Assembly: GCF_000743705.1 (NCBI RefSeq)
Contig: NZ_JQEZ01000002.1
Location: forward strand, 791,375 to 855,374
Length of the DNA stretch: 64,000 bases
Direction of reading: 5' to 3'
DNA from: Ruegeria halocynthiae
GTDB taxonomy: Bacteria; Pseudomonadota; Alphaproteobacteria; Rhodobacterales; Rhodobacteraceae
The position numbers and the translations under genes were made by a program. The notes beneath the pieces were generated by a model. That model was not told the DNA's origin. It saw only the letters and a list, made by a program, of their open reading frames with translations, and did no database searches. Shown here piece by piece: positions 35,125 to 44,199 of this stretch (position 1 is the first letter of the stretch; every line of letters starts with the position of its first letter).

Positions 35125-36021
35125 TCAACGAACCTTTTCGACCAGGAAATCAATCATGGCACGCGTTTTTGCTGGCAGATTGTCACGGCTGGCATAGATC
35201 ACATGAACGCCAAGCGGTGGGTTTTCAAACGCTGTCAGGATGGGAACCAGAGTTCCCGCGTCCAGTTCAGCTTGACATGAGATTTCCGGAAGACGGGTAA
35301 CCCCGCGGCCTGCAAGGGCAAGCACTTTTTCGGTGTGTGCATCGTCACATCGTATCCTTGGTGAAATTGGCACGGTGATCACCTCTCCGCCCGGGCCCAT
35401 GTATGTCCAGCTTTGCGTTATTCCGTGAAATGAGAAATCAATCAGCTCATGGTCTTTCAGGTCATTTGGGTGATGCGGTGTGCCATTGCGTTTCAGGTAG
35501 GACGGGGATGCCACAGTAAGACCCCGAGTGCGCAGGATCTCCCGGGCCACCAGATCAGACGACGGGAGGGTCCCAATTCGCACCAGTAAATCGATCCCTT
35601 CGCCGATCAGGTCGGAATGGCGTTCAGAAATGTCCAGATGCAGGTCTACGTCAGGATATCGGTCAAGAAATTCGGGCAACCATTGATTTAGCCAACCGTG
35701 GGCAAAGACCACCGGAACGCTCAACCGCAATTCCCCGAAGGGCCGGTCACCTATCGAATGCAACCGGTCTTGCAAGGCGTGGGCATCTTCCACAATCCGT
35801 CGGGCGTTTTCATAATAGACGCGCCCGGATTCCGTCAGGCTGAGCCGCCGTGTTGTCCGGTTTAAAAGCCGCGTCCCCAACCGCGTTTCAAGCCGGGCAA
35901 TTTCCTTGCTGACATGGCTGGGGGTGTGTCCCAGCAATTTTGCAGCCGCACTCATGCTGTCTTGCGTCACCACGGCGCAGAACAGAACCATGCCGTCAAA
36001 GAGGTCTTTATTATGATCCAT
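35125..36021 (-). CDS. LysR-family transcriptional regulator
   Basis: A 298-aa LTTR. The N-terminal HTH is standard: VTQDSMSAAAKLLGHTPSHV, SKEIARLETRLGTRLLNRTT, RRLSLTESG. The C-terminal effector domain shows ELRLSVPVVFAHGWLNQWLP and GIDLLVRIGTLPSSDLVARE. I chose ATG 36021 (MDHNKDLF). It is divergent from a VOC-family gene and an isochorismatase-type gene, its likely targets, with an inverted repeat in between. Confidence 0.93.
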   Translation of the reverse strand: MDHNKDLFDGMVLFCAVVTQDSMSAAAKLLGHTPSHVSKEIARLETRLGTRLLNRTTRRLSLTESGRVYYENARRIVEDAHALQDRLHSIGDRPFGELRLSVPVVFAHGWLNQWLPEFLDRYPDVDLHLDISERHSDLIGEGIDLLVRIGTLPSSDLVAREILRTRGLTVASPSYLKRNGTPHHPNDLKDHELIDFSFHGITQSWTYMGPGGEVITVPISPRIRCDDAHTEKVLALAGRGVTRLPEISCQAELDAGTLVPILTAFENPPLGVHVIYASRDNLPAKTRAMIDFLVEKVR

Positions 36022-36075
36022 CTGGAATAAATATAGTTCCAACTGAAGTATTAATATTTGTTACAGGCAAAGTTA

Positions 36076-36094
36076 CCTTTGTTGCAAGCAAAGG
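36076..36094. promoter_or_regulatory. Inverted repeat upstream of the VOC gene, possible LysR site
   Basis: CCTTTG (36076-36081) and CAAAGG (36089-36094) flank TTGCAAG. It lies just before the VOC-family start and partly overlaps its ribosome site, so it may act by blocking the promoter or simply be chance. Confidence 0.35.
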
Positions 36095-36106
36095 AAAGGC
36101 ACAGCC

Positions 36107-36538
36107 ATGTTGGATATCAGAAATTTCGATCACATCGGCATCCGCATCAGCAACCGCATCGCGTCTGTTTCGTTTTATGAACTGTTAGGATTCGAACAGA
36201 TCGCTGACGGCGGTTATGACGACGGCCATCCGCTGGTGATGCTGCACCCGTCCGGGATCAACATCAATTTGCTTGGACCCGCCACCGCGAAAGCCGGTGA
36301 AAACGTCCTGATGGATGAGGTCGAAAAATACCCCGGCATCACCCATCTGGCCGTAAAGGTGAAAGACGCCGAAGCGACCGAAGCCTTTGTCATCGAAAAC
36401 GGCATCGCAATCACCGGGCGGCGTGAATTCCGGGGCACCAAAACCATCTTCATACGCGATCCGGATCGCAACGTGCTTGAGCTTGTCGGCCCAGGACCAT
36501 CAGTTGCGCAACTGATTGCCGAGCATGTGCACGCCTAA
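36107..36538 (+). CDS. VOC-family dioxygenase/glyoxalase-like protein
   Basis: A 143-aa protein. FDHIGIRISNRIASVSFYEL with GFEQIA is the first beta-alpha-beta unit. HLAVKVKDAEATEAFVIENG and FIRDPDRNVLELVG form the second. The metal-ligand positions H (FDHIG), H (THLAV) and E (VLELV) are all present, so it probably binds a divalent metal. AAGGAAAGG precedes the start. The next gene starts 28 bp after its stop, so they form one operon. Confidence 0.88.
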   Translation: MLDIRNFDHIGIRISNRIASVSFYELLGFEQIADGGYDDGHPLVMLHPSGININLLGPATAKAGENVLMDEVEKYPGITHLAVKVKDAEATEAFVIENGIAITGRREFRGTKTIFIRDPDRNVLELVGPGPSVAQLIAEHVHA

Positions 36539-36566
36539 CCCCCATACCTCTAAAGGAGCAACTCTC

Positions 36567-37322
36567 ATGACCTTATCTCTCAAACCCCTTGCGACAGCCT
36601 TGAGCCTGACCATCGCTGCAACCGCGCTGCCTGTATTGGCCGAAACTCCAATGATCAAAACGGTAGATGGCGTTGCCACCTATCCGGAGGGCTACCAGGG
36701 CACGCCGGTGCGGGCCGCGTATGAGGACCCGTTCCTGTCGCCAACCAACTCGGCATTGATCCTTATCGACTATCAGCCGCCAATTCTGGCGGGGGTCAAG
36801 AACATCGACCACGAAGAGCTGATCAACAATACCACCGGCCTGATCAAGACCGCGGTTATCTACGACATCCCGATAATCTTCAGCCATGTTGCCGTTGGCT
36901 TGAATGGCTATGATCCGATGATCGAGGAACTTAAGGAACTGGCTCCGAACGCCGTGTTCATTGACCGGACCAATGTGAACGCCTGGGAAGAGCCCGAGTT
37001 TGTTGCCGCTGTTGAAGCAACCGGGCGGAAGAAGCTGATCATGGGTGGCCTGTGGACCGATGTATGCCTGGCATACCCTGCGATTGAAGCCGAGAAATCT
37101 GGATATGACGTTTACGTGCCCGAGGACGCCGTCGGTTCAATCTCTCAGTTGAGCCATGAAAACGGTATGCGTCGCATGATCGAAGCCGGCGTCGAGCCGA
37201 TCACCTGGAACGTCGTTCCCGCAGAACTGCAACGTGACCACGCCCGCAGCGACAAACTGCAAGCGGTTACCCGGGTGTTCATGGAGCATTTGTTCAAGAT
37301 TGACCCGGACTCGACCTGGTAA
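36567..37322 (+). CDS. Exported isochorismatase-family cysteine hydrolase
   Basis: A 251-aa protein with an N-terminal signal peptide ending LPVLAE. The isochorismatase fold is evident: SALILIDYQPPILAG carries D68, and KLIMGGLWTDVCLAYPAIEA carries the nucleophile C167. VFIDRTNVNAWEEPEF is the YcaC-like middle motif. Such enzymes hydrolyse amides or related bonds, and YcaC relatives have no settled substrate. AAAGGAG lies 9 bases before ATG 36567. A strong terminator follows. Confidence 0.9.
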   Translation: MTLSLKPLATALSLTIAATALPVLAETPMIKTVDGVATYPEGYQGTPVRAAYEDPFLSPTNSALILIDYQPPILAGVKNIDHEELINNTTGLIKTAVIYDIPIIFSHVAVGLNGYDPMIEELKELAPNAVFIDRTNVNAWEEPEFVAAVEATGRKKLIMGGLWTDVCLAYPAIEAEKSGYDVYVPEDAVGSISQLSHENGMRRMIEAGVEPITWNVVPAELQRDHARSDKLQAVTRVFMEHLFKIDPDSTW

Positions 37323-37331
37323 TCCGCAAAG

Positions 37332-37361
37332 GGTCAGGGGCATCCTCCCCTGACCTTCTTT
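37332..37361 (+). terminator. Rho-independent terminator
   Basis: GGTCAGGGG (37332-37340) pairs with CCCCTGACC (37347-37355), followed by TTCTTT. An outer GCAAA/TTTGC pairing could extend it. It closes the VOC-isochorismatase operon. Confidence 0.85.
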
Positions 37362-37893
37362 GCGTGATCAAGATCATCCACAACCAGCGGACGAAAGAAC
37401 CATCTATCCTGACACTTTTCTGCTCCTGGCACCTGTGCCACCGCAATCATATCGTGCTTGAATGGATAATTGATCAGATCTACACGTGGGATCAGCGGGC
37501 CCGGTTCGGTGATCATAGGTGGGCCAGAGCTAGTTTCACATGCGGGCGATCTTTTGGAATGACTACGCCGCTCGCACAGTCGGACAACGCAAATGGGGTT
37601 AGCTTGAGTGCTCCAGCATTGGATCGAGCGCAGGCTTTGACGCGATTTGCAGGCCTTCAGGCATAGTGCAGCATCATACTGTTAGGCTCAGAGCCAACCC
37701 CGGAGACGGCGTGGCGTAACCCCTTGGCCTGCAGACAAGTTGCTTCAAGTCGGCCCAAACCGGACTTTCGAAGTAGAGTTTGCTTCTGCGACGCGGCTTA
37801 TTCTGACGTACCATTTTCAGAGTTTGTCATTGTGGCACCAAAAAAAGGCAGTTGTGCCTTAAGTGCGCCATTTCTTATTCACTCAGGCGACAA
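37362..37893. other. Intergenic region between convergent genes
   Basis: About 530 bases. A minus-strand frame at 37334-37516 reads LINYPFKHDMIAVAQVPGAE and could be a relic, but no start signal supports it. Around 37740-37800 GTCGGCCCAAACCGGACTTTC is a worn flank of the intergenic repeat. No gene is supported. Confidence 0.35.
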
Positions 37894-38589
37894 TCAGACT
37901 CTGGCTTTTTCAAAGGCTGCCCAAGCGGTTTCGAATGCTTCGAAATTAAACTCCGGATGACGGGCTGCGTCCAAGACAATACGTTCTGTAGACAATAGCT
38001 TTTGTATTGCAGTTCCCAATTGATCGACGACTTCCTCGGGCACGACCAGCGCACCATGACGGTCGGCATGGACCAATTCGCCCGGATTAACCCTCAGGCC
38101 AAAAACTGAAACCGGCGTATCAATCTCGCGGATGTGGACAAAGCCATGGCTCGGCCCGACAGAACCGGCAATTATCGGAAACCCCTCGGGTAAGTCCCCG
38201 AGATCGCGCATGACACCGTTGGTTACGACACCGGATATACCGAACCCCTTGTGGACAGAGGTATTGATTTCACCCCAATAGGCGCCGATGCAATCGGGAA
38301 AATCCAAATCCTCAATCACAGCGACACAGGGGCTGGGCGCTTCGGCCATGTATTTATAATAGGCCATGCGCCGGGCTTTGATGACGTCGGGCGTCTCGGT
38401 CGGTGGATTGACCGCCGCGATCTTGGCCGTGCGCGCATAGCCGACGATCGCAGGCTCATCAGGCACTGAACACAGCATGGTGCCGCGCGTAAAATCGTCG
38501 AACCCGCGCTTACCCTGTGCCACTTCGATGGCGTTGCAGACAGTGGGAGTGTCGACCTTGCGAAGCAGGGACAATAGGGATGGCGTCAT
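37894..38589 (-). CDS. RraA-family aldolase-like protein
   Basis: A 231-aa protein of the RraA / 4-hydroxy-4-methyl-2-oxoglutarate aldolase fold. Motifs: LLRKVDTPTVCNAIEVAQGK, VAVIEDLDFPDCIGAYWGEI, GFGISGVVTNGVMRDLGDLP and NPGELVHADRHGALVVPEEV. The GVMRDL arginine and aspartate correspond to the substrate and metal-binding pair of class II pyruvate aldolases in this family. Last gene of the minus-strand catabolic series, overlapping the hydrolase gene by 4 bp. A retro-aldol or decarboxylation step near the end of a pathway is a reasonable guess. Confidence 0.87.
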   Translation of the reverse strand: MTPSLLSLLRKVDTPTVCNAIEVAQGKRGFDDFTRGTMLCSVPDEPAIVGYARTAKIAAVNPPTETPDVIKARRMAYYKYMAEAPSPCVAVIEDLDFPDCIGAYWGEINTSVHKGFGISGVVTNGVMRDLGDLPEGFPIIAGSVGPSHGFVHIREIDTPVSVFGLRVNPGELVHADRHGALVVPEEVVDQLGTAIQKLLSTERIVLDAARHPEFNFEAFETAWAAFEKARV

Positions 38590-39281
38590 TTGTCCTCCAA
38601 CCAGCGGATCAATGCCGCCGTGGTTCTTTGTGGTTGTTCCAATGTCGGGAGGTGTCCTGCACCCTCGATGACCTCCAGCGCGCTGTGTTGCAGCAGATCA
38701 TGCATCATCTGGTGGCGCTCAACCGGGCACAACTTGTCTTCGCGTCCACACAGGACCAGAACCTTTCCGGTATAAGCCCTCAGAGTCGCGCTTTGGTCCG
38801 GGCGGTCCATCAGCGCCTGCGACTGGCGCAAGAAAACGTCAGGACCCAAGTCGGAGGCCATCGCCATGCAAAGATCCAGGATAGCCCCCCGGTTAGGCCC
38901 GTCGGCCAGGTAATTGGGTTTCATCTCGTCCCGCATCACCGACTTTAGATTGCCGTCGCGAACAGCCGCCATTTGAGGCGCACGACGGGCTTTTACTTCT
39001 GGATTTTCAGCGAGCGGGTTTGTGTCGAGCAATGCCAGTCGTGAGACACGTTCAGGAGCCTGACGCAATACTTCCATCGCCACGATCCCCCCCATCGACA
39101 AGCCTGCCAGCGCGAAATCGGGCGGCCCATATTTTAGGATATCATTCGCCATTGCCTGCACGCTGTCGTGCCCAGACAAAGGGAAAGTCATCACGGGCCT
39201 GATGCGCGACAGAGCATTGATCTGCGGGCCAAAGAGGCGTGCATCACACATCATACCCGGTAAGAAAATCAAAGGTGTCAT
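38586..39281 (-). CDS. Alpha/beta hydrolase, cytoplasmic
   Basis: A 231-aa protein with no signal. IFLPGMMCDARLFGPQ, FALAGLSMGGIVAMEVL with nucleophile S62, VLVLCGREDKLCPV with the acid and IEGAGHLPTLEQP with the histidine complete a catalytic triad. It resembles BioH/3-oxoadipate enol-lactonase-type esterases. ATGA overlaps join it to the MetE-like gene upstream and the RraA-like gene downstream. It probably opens an ester or lactone intermediate. Confidence 0.9.
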   Translation of the reverse strand: MTPLIFLPGMMCDARLFGPQINALSRIRPVMTFPLSGHDSVQAMANDILKYGPPDFALAGLSMGGIVAMEVLRQAPERVSRLALLDTNPLAENPEVKARRAPQMAAVRDGNLKSVMRDEMKPNYLADGPNRGAILDLCMAMASDLGPDVFLRQSQALMDRPDQSATLRAYTGKVLVLCGREDKLCPVERHQMMHDLLQHSALEVIEGAGHLPTLEQPQRTTAALIRWLEDK

Positions 39282-40402
39282 GCCGAAGCCAGCTTTGCCC
39301 CATCAGACAGCGCGGACAATTTGGCGTAAGCAATCTGCGGATCAACAGCCCCAAAGCCCGCAAAGGTTCCAAAACCGCAATCGCTGCCCGCGATAACCCG
39401 GTTCGCGCCGACTATTTCTGTAAAGCGTTCGATCCGCTGGGCCACAAGTTCGGGATGCTCGAGGAAATTGGTGGTAGTGTCGACCACGCCGGGGACCAGT
39501 ACCTTGTCATCGGGTATCTCAGACTTGCGGTCGCGGAACACAGTCCACTCGTGCGCGTGGCGCGGGTTTGATGTCTCAAACAGAACATAATGCGATTTGG
39601 TCGCCATCAAGGTGCTGAAGACCTTGTCCATTGCTATGTCGCAACAATGCGGCCCCTCGTAGTTGCCCCAGCAGATATGCACTCGCACGCGATCCTGCGG
39701 TACATTCTGGAGCGCGTGGTTCAGTGCCTCAACATGCATGTCGGCAATCTTCACGAACTCGTCGTCCGAAAGATCGGTGAACAGCATATGGCGCGACAAG
39801 GCCAGATCGGGGCAATCCAGTTGCAGATCCAAACCCGCGGCCACGATGGTTTCGTATTCCTCTTTCATGGCATCTGCCAATGCTGCCAGATAGGCCTCGC
39901 GCGTGGGATAGAACTCATTCTGCAAAAACAAAGAGATCACACCCGGGGATGCCGCATTCATGAAGCCGCGCTCGGCCCCGTGCTGCTCCATGGCGGCTTT
40001 AAGATTGGCGATGTCCTTCTCCAACTCGCCCTGCCCTTTTGAGCGCACCTCGCCGGTGCACATCGGCCGTGCGTATTGGGGCGTGCCACCGTCATTGGCC
40101 AGCCGTTGCAGAAAACCGGGGAACATCTTCAGGTCTGCAGGCGCATTTCGCGGGCTATCACCAGAAAATCCGGTGTAACGATCCTTGACATAGGTCGCGT
40201 AGGAAATCTTCGAGGTTTCGCCATCGCTGACAACGTCGACACCAGCGTCGACCTGTTTGCGCACTGTCTCAGAGACCGCATCGGTCATGCAGACGTCAAA
40301 CGCGGCGGCGTCATAGGTTTCACCGTTTTCACGGGCGAAAATGAAATCCACTACGTCTTGTGTGCGGGGCAGAGATCCAACATGTGTGGTTTTGATAGTC
40401 AT
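39278..40402 (-). CDS. MetE C-domain-like (cobalamin-independent) methyltransferase
   Basis: A 374-aa protein equal to the C-terminal half of MetE only. It begins TTHVGSLPRTQDVVDFI, as do stand-alone family members. The zinc site of MetE is intact: HIC (H242, C244), E276 in LFETSN and C342 in GSDCGFGTF. The N-terminal folate-binding half of MetE is missing, so the role is probably not methionine synthesis from methyl-folate. It may cleave or transfer a group on a thiol in this catabolic cluster. It overlaps the hydrolase gene downstream by 4 bp and lies 10 bp after the methyltransferase gene. Confidence 0.87.
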   Translation of the reverse strand: MTIKTTHVGSLPRTQDVVDFIFARENGETYDAAAFDVCMTDAVSETVRKQVDAGVDVVSDGETSKISYATYVKDRYTGFSGDSPRNAPADLKMFPGFLQRLANDGGTPQYARPMCTGEVRSKGQGELEKDIANLKAAMEQHGAERGFMNAASPGVISLFLQNEFYPTREAYLAALADAMKEEYETIVAAGLDLQLDCPDLALSRHMLFTDLSDDEFVKIADMHVEALNHALQNVPQDRVRVHICWGNYEGPHCCDIAMDKVFSTLMATKSHYVLFETSNPRHAHEWTVFRDRKSEIPDDKVLVPGVVDTTTNFLEHPELVAQRIERFTEIVGANRVIAGSDCGFGTFAGFGAVDPQIAYAKLSALSDGAKLASA

Positions 40403-40412
40403 CAGCGCCTCC

Positions 40413-41015
40413 TTAAACTTTGCGCGCCATCAGGATCGTGTGGCTTTGGGTTTCAGGGTCCTCGGCCAAAAAACCGGTCATTTGCAGTCCGTTTTCCTCA
40501 AGACACGTCGCGTAGTCTGCTGGGGACAACGACGCGTGATAGACAAGCTCTGATCCCACCGTGCCGCTAACTTCTCCGGCCCGCGGTCCTACTGTCAGCA
40601 TCAGCATTCCAGCGGATCGCAAATGACGCGACATACGCGCGATACAGTCTTTTTGTTCATCCGCTGTCAGGTGAAAAAAGCTGTTCCACGCAATGATGCC
40701 ATCGAACTGCTGATCCAGCTCAAAGACCCGCATATCAGCGTGCCGCCAATCTCCGTTAGGCCAGCGGTCACGGGCTATGGCCAGCATCGCCTCGGCAAAA
40801 TCGACACCTGTTACTGCGAACCCCTCAGCCATGAACCAGCGCGCAATCGGATCGCCTGTGCCGCAGCCCAGATCCAGCACATGGTCACCCGGCTTGAGGC
40901 TGACCGTGAAGCGCGCCAGCCAGCGCGCTTCGAACAGGGCCTTTGAGCGACGTTTGTCATACTCCGTCGCTTGCCGCTCATAAACGGCGTGTATGTCTTT
41001 TGGGTCTACGCTCAT
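40413..41015 (-). CDS. SAM-dependent methyltransferase, class I
   Basis: A 200-aa protein. The SAM-binding loop is HVLDLGCGTGDPIARWF (about 45-60), followed by VTGVDFAEAMLAIARDR and FDGIIAWNSFFHL, the acceptor-side motif. The family contains many small-molecule methyltransferases, and no substrate is clear. The start overlaps the cupin gene by 4 bp. It may be the methyl donor or acceptor partner of the MetE-like protein next to it. Confidence 0.87.
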   Translation of the reverse strand: MSVDPKDIHAVYERQATEYDKRRSKALFEARWLARFTVSLKPGDHVLDLGCGTGDPIARWFMAEGFAVTGVDFAEAMLAIARDRWPNGDWRHADMRVFELDQQFDGIIAWNSFFHLTADEQKDCIARMSRHLRSAGMLMLTVGPRAGEVSGTVGSELVYHASLSPADYATCLEENGLQMTGFLAEDPETQSHTILMARKV

Positions 41016-41977
41016 CCTGTCCAGGTTGCTCCTGCCGGGTCATCGGTTGCAGTGATCCTATACAGACCCGCATGCCCGGTCATCGATGGTTGCACGCTAT
41101 AGGATTCACCGGATAGGACCAAAGCCGTGTCGCCGGTGGACAAAGTGGTTTCATGATCGTCGATCACAACACGCCAATGGCCGCTGGCTGGCATAAGAAC
41201 CACAGGATTTTCTGCCACAACCGGTTCGGTCACAGAGGATCCTCGCCCAAGGAAATCTACCTCGAAGCCGGGTTTATCCTTGATCATTCCGTTTTCGCCG
41301 ATCACCTGCGCGGGTTTGTTGGCCGACAATGCCATCAGGTCCCAATAGCGCGCGATGTACTTTCCAACCACATCTTCTACTGGAACTTCGGGGTAGTCCT
41401 TCAATTGCTCTTCAGTCAACAGAGGCATCGGGTGCACGTTGTGAGGTAATTCCTGGCCCTTTTTGGAATCGTACAGCACACCATTGTCGCCAAGCATCAG
41501 CCCATGTGCTTGCGCATCTTCGATAACCTGCGGTGCCCAAGTGACCCCGCCGCCCGCATCGTCACCGCCTAGCATCGACATGATCATCCCATAATCCTGA
41601 CCTACGTTTTCAAAACCCCGGAAGATACCAGTCGGGATGTTGAAGATATCGCCCTCTTCGGCGATGAATTCACCGGCGGTGCCATAGCGGCCCCAGAAAA
41701 AACGCCAACGACCTTTGGCGACAAAGAAGACCTCGGCCGTTGTGTGGCTGTGCAGAGAGTTCCGGCATTTTGGCGGCTGGCCCGCAGCACCGATGTTGAA
41801 GCCGATCTTGTCAGTGATATGCACATGCTGATCAGGAGATTCCGAGACCCCCCCGCCAACGATTGTGAAGTTCTCTTTCTGATCGCTGCCCGGCGTGTGG
41901 GCGTCGATAAATGCGGTTTTGCACGGCCGGAGTTCACCATAGTGAACAATGCGGGAAGAGATTGTTGATTTCGACAT
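41012..41977 (-). CDS. Cupin-domain protein
   Basis: A 321-aa soluble protein with a clear first cupin at about residues 75-130: NSLHSHTTAEVFFVAKGRWR, then GDIFNIPTGIFRGFENVG. The H75-x-H77...E81 set gives metal ligands. The C-terminal part has a weaker cupin-like stretch (VVIDDHETTLSTGDTALVLS). It may be a two-cupin dioxygenase, isomerase or lyase. The gene starts the second half of the catabolic series after a gap of 192 bp, where a further promoter may lie. Confidence 0.8.
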   Translation of the reverse strand: MSKSTISSRIVHYGELRPCKTAFIDAHTPGSDQKENFTIVGGGVSESPDQHVHITDKIGFNIGAAGQPPKCRNSLHSHTTAEVFFVAKGRWRFFWGRYGTAGEFIAEEGDIFNIPTGIFRGFENVGQDYGMIMSMLGGDDAGGGVTWAPQVIEDAQAHGLMLGDNGVLYDSKKGQELPHNVHPMPLLTEEQLKDYPEVPVEDVVGKYIARYWDLMALSANKPAQVIGENGMIKDKPGFEVDFLGRGSSVTEPVVAENPVVLMPASGHWRVVIDDHETTLSTGDTALVLSGESYSVQPSMTGHAGLYRITATDDPAGATWTG

Positions 41978-42169
41978 TTTGCAAGTTCCGATACTACGTT
42001 TTCAGGAATGGTGGGTTGCGTGCTTGTACGGCACGCTCTCTCACTCTCCTGGCGGGCGCAGGTTCAAACGACGTGCACGCAGGCTTTGGCGGTGTATATG
42101 GTAACGCCGAAGGGTCCCGGTCTCACTCAGACCATCCACAAGGATGCGATATGCAACCGGGTGCTCCAC

Positions 42170-43159
42170 TCAGACTTCTCCGCCATGCAACAGGATTTGC
42201 TTCCAGACCGAGGTTTCATCAAACAGAGTATATTCGCGGCGCAACTGCGGCTGCCCGCCAATCAAGGCGCCAAACTCGGCGTGGCTGATGCCAAGGACAT
42301 TCACCTGTGCACCCGTCGGTGCGCCAAACACGCCCCAGCCGTCATGTTTGCCCCAAAGGCTCCAGCGGATCGCAGCCCGGGGTGGCATATCCGGGTCGTC
42401 GCGCCCGATCTGATGCTCGATCTTGAATTCAGCATTCGGGAAGCTCGCCCGCAGACCCATCCAGAAACGGTCGACCGCATCCCAGCCATGACCAGTCACG
42501 CCGCCTACATATTCCGATTGAACAGCGCGGTCATATTCTGCCTCGATTGCACCCATATCGGCATTCATGATCCGAGTCAGAATGTCGGCATAGCGCTGCC
42601 CCCACTCGTTATCGTTTCCACGGCCCTTGTACGGCCCAGGTTGATCGATTTCGGGGGTCAGAGGCTTGGTGCAGTTCTCCTTACCTCCTTCGCGAGTAAT
42701 CAGATCGGCGGCGTATTCCTTCGGGTCCCATCCCATCTGGCGGACGATGGCACCCTGATCGCGGATGAGCCATTCGTCGTTGATCTGGTTGTTGATGGCG
42801 TGGCAATCGGCCAGAATTCGATAGCGTAGCTTAGTTCCGGTTGGCTTGCCGTAAACGCCCTCGGCCAGATGCGTGGCCGTTGAAAGGATGCGGTGAGAAC
42901 TCAGCATCCCTTCTTCGGGGGTACCTGACCAGATCACATCCTCGCCCAGCAACTGCCGATCCGGAAACTCGGCCAGCGTCGCCATGGTAGCGCCGATCAC
43001 ATTCTGATTGCCCAGCACCACCGAACCGGGCGAACGCACGACGATATCTTCGCTGTAATAGTCGTGCAGGGTCGCGATACCCCGGTCTTCCCAAATCTCT
43101 TTGGTGATACAGATGATATAGTCGGGGAAGTCCCGGAACTTGGGATCAAAGCCTTTCAT
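42170..43159 (-). CDS. Tandem NTF2/SnoaL-like protein
   Basis: A 329-aa protein made of two NTF2-like halves (about 10-150 and 175-320). First half: IATLHDYYSEDIVVRSPGSV and NQNVIGATMATLAEFPDRQL. Second half: ADMGAIEAEYDRAVQSEYVG and AIRWSLWGKHDGWGVFGAPT. SnoaL-like enzymes perform cyclisation, hydration, isomerisation or aldol steps, and others are inactive binding proteins. It overlaps the LacI gene by 4 bp. One of four such proteins in this cluster. Confidence 0.82.
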   Translation of the reverse strand: MKGFDPKFRDFPDYIICITKEIWEDRGIATLHDYYSEDIVVRSPGSVVLGNQNVIGATMATLAEFPDRQLLGEDVIWSGTPEEGMLSSHRILSTATHLAEGVYGKPTGTKLRYRILADCHAINNQINDEWLIRDQGAIVRQMGWDPKEYAADLITREGGKENCTKPLTPEIDQPGPYKGRGNDNEWGQRYADILTRIMNADMGAIEAEYDRAVQSEYVGGVTGHGWDAVDRFWMGLRASFPNAEFKIEHQIGRDDPDMPPRAAIRWSLWGKHDGWGVFGAPTGAQVNVLGISHAEFGALIGGQPQLRREYTLFDETSVWKQILLHGGEV

Positions 43160-44199
43160 GTTTTCATCCTTTGCGGCGTCCAGCCTTTGGGCAGCCGTGC
43201 CGAGGTGCGCACGATCAGCGGCCCATCAATTGCGACCTTGCGTGCCGCAGCAGCTGCCGGGTTTTCAATATGATCCAACAAAGCGTCAACGGTCTCGGCA
43301 ACCATCAGGTTGGCGCGCTGACGAATGGTGGTGAGGTTATAGGCAAGCCAAGCTGCTTGCGGGACGTCATCATATCCAACGACTGAAACGTCTTCGGGCA
43401 CACGCATCCCCAACTCGAACCGGATGACGTCCATGACGGCAAGCGCCATGTGATCATTAGCGACGAATACCGCGTCAGGCCGTTTCTGCGGTTCAACATC
43501 GAACATACGACGTGCCGCTAAGCGCGTGTTCTCGGTGTGAAACTCTCCGATCTCATGATCGTATAGTTCCTGGCCGGCATCGCTCAGAGCTGCCCGGAAG
43601 CCAGCTTCGCGGTCTCGCTGGGTTGATGCACCTTGCCACCCGGCAATGTAAGCGATGCGGCTGTGACCGGCCGCAATAAGGAACTCGGCCACCTTGCGAC
43701 CGCCCGCATAGTTATCAGACGTGACCGATGTGATCCCGTCGATGTCCTGACTGCGGTTGAACAGTACCACCGGCACACCGGCCTGTTGGCAGCGCGTAGC
43801 GATATCGGACGACATCGCGACCGAGGCCAGAATGACGCCGTCAACCTGATAATCGAGGATTTCCTCCATCACGTCGTCAATGTTTCCGGCCGTTCTGGAG
43901 GCCATGAAAATCAGGACATGATAGCCCTGCTCCTGCAACTCGTTCGACAACTTCTCGAGTGCTTCGGGATAGAAATAGTTGTCCAGATAGGCCACCACCA
44001 AACCGATGATGCGGCTTTTGCCGGATACCATTGCGCGCGCCAACACATTGGGGCGATAGCCCAATTCAGTAGCAGCCTTTCGCACTTTCTCTTCGGTCTT
44101 CTTGCTGACCGAAGCCCCGGGCGTGAAGACGCGGCTAACCGCGGATTGGCTGACCCCTGCAAGCTGGGCGACCTGGAGTGATGTTACTTTCTCAGCCAT
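43156..44199 (-). CDS. LacI-family transcriptional regulator
   Basis: A 347-aa regulator: N-terminal HTH (TSLQVAQLAGVSQSAVSRVF), hinge helix (YRPNVLARAMVSGKSRIIG) and periplasmic-binding-type sensor domain (VFVANDHMALAVMDVIRFEL, VSVVGYDDVPQAAW). I chose ATG 44199 over a start 5 codons upstream, because it shares one base with the SDR stop (TGATG). It sits inside the operon it probably controls. The palindromes at 52620 and 52674 fit the LacI operator type. The inducer is presumably the imported compound or an early intermediate. Confidence 0.93.
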   Translation of the reverse strand: MAEKVTSLQVAQLAGVSQSAVSRVFTPGASVSKKTEEKVRKAATELGYRPNVLARAMVSGKSRIIGLVVAYLDNYFYPEALEKLSNELQEQGYHVLIFMASRTAGNIDDVMEEILDYQVDGVILASVAMSSDIATRCQQAGVPVVLFNRSQDIDGITSVTSDNYAGGRKVAEFLIAAGHSRIAYIAGWQGASTQRDREAGFRAALSDAGQELYDHEIGEFHTENTRLAARRMFDVEPQKRPDAVFVANDHMALAVMDVIRFELGMRVPEDVSVVGYDDVPQAAWLAYNLTTIRQRANLMVAETVDALLDHIENPAAAAARKVAIDGPLIVRTSARLPKGWTPQRMKT

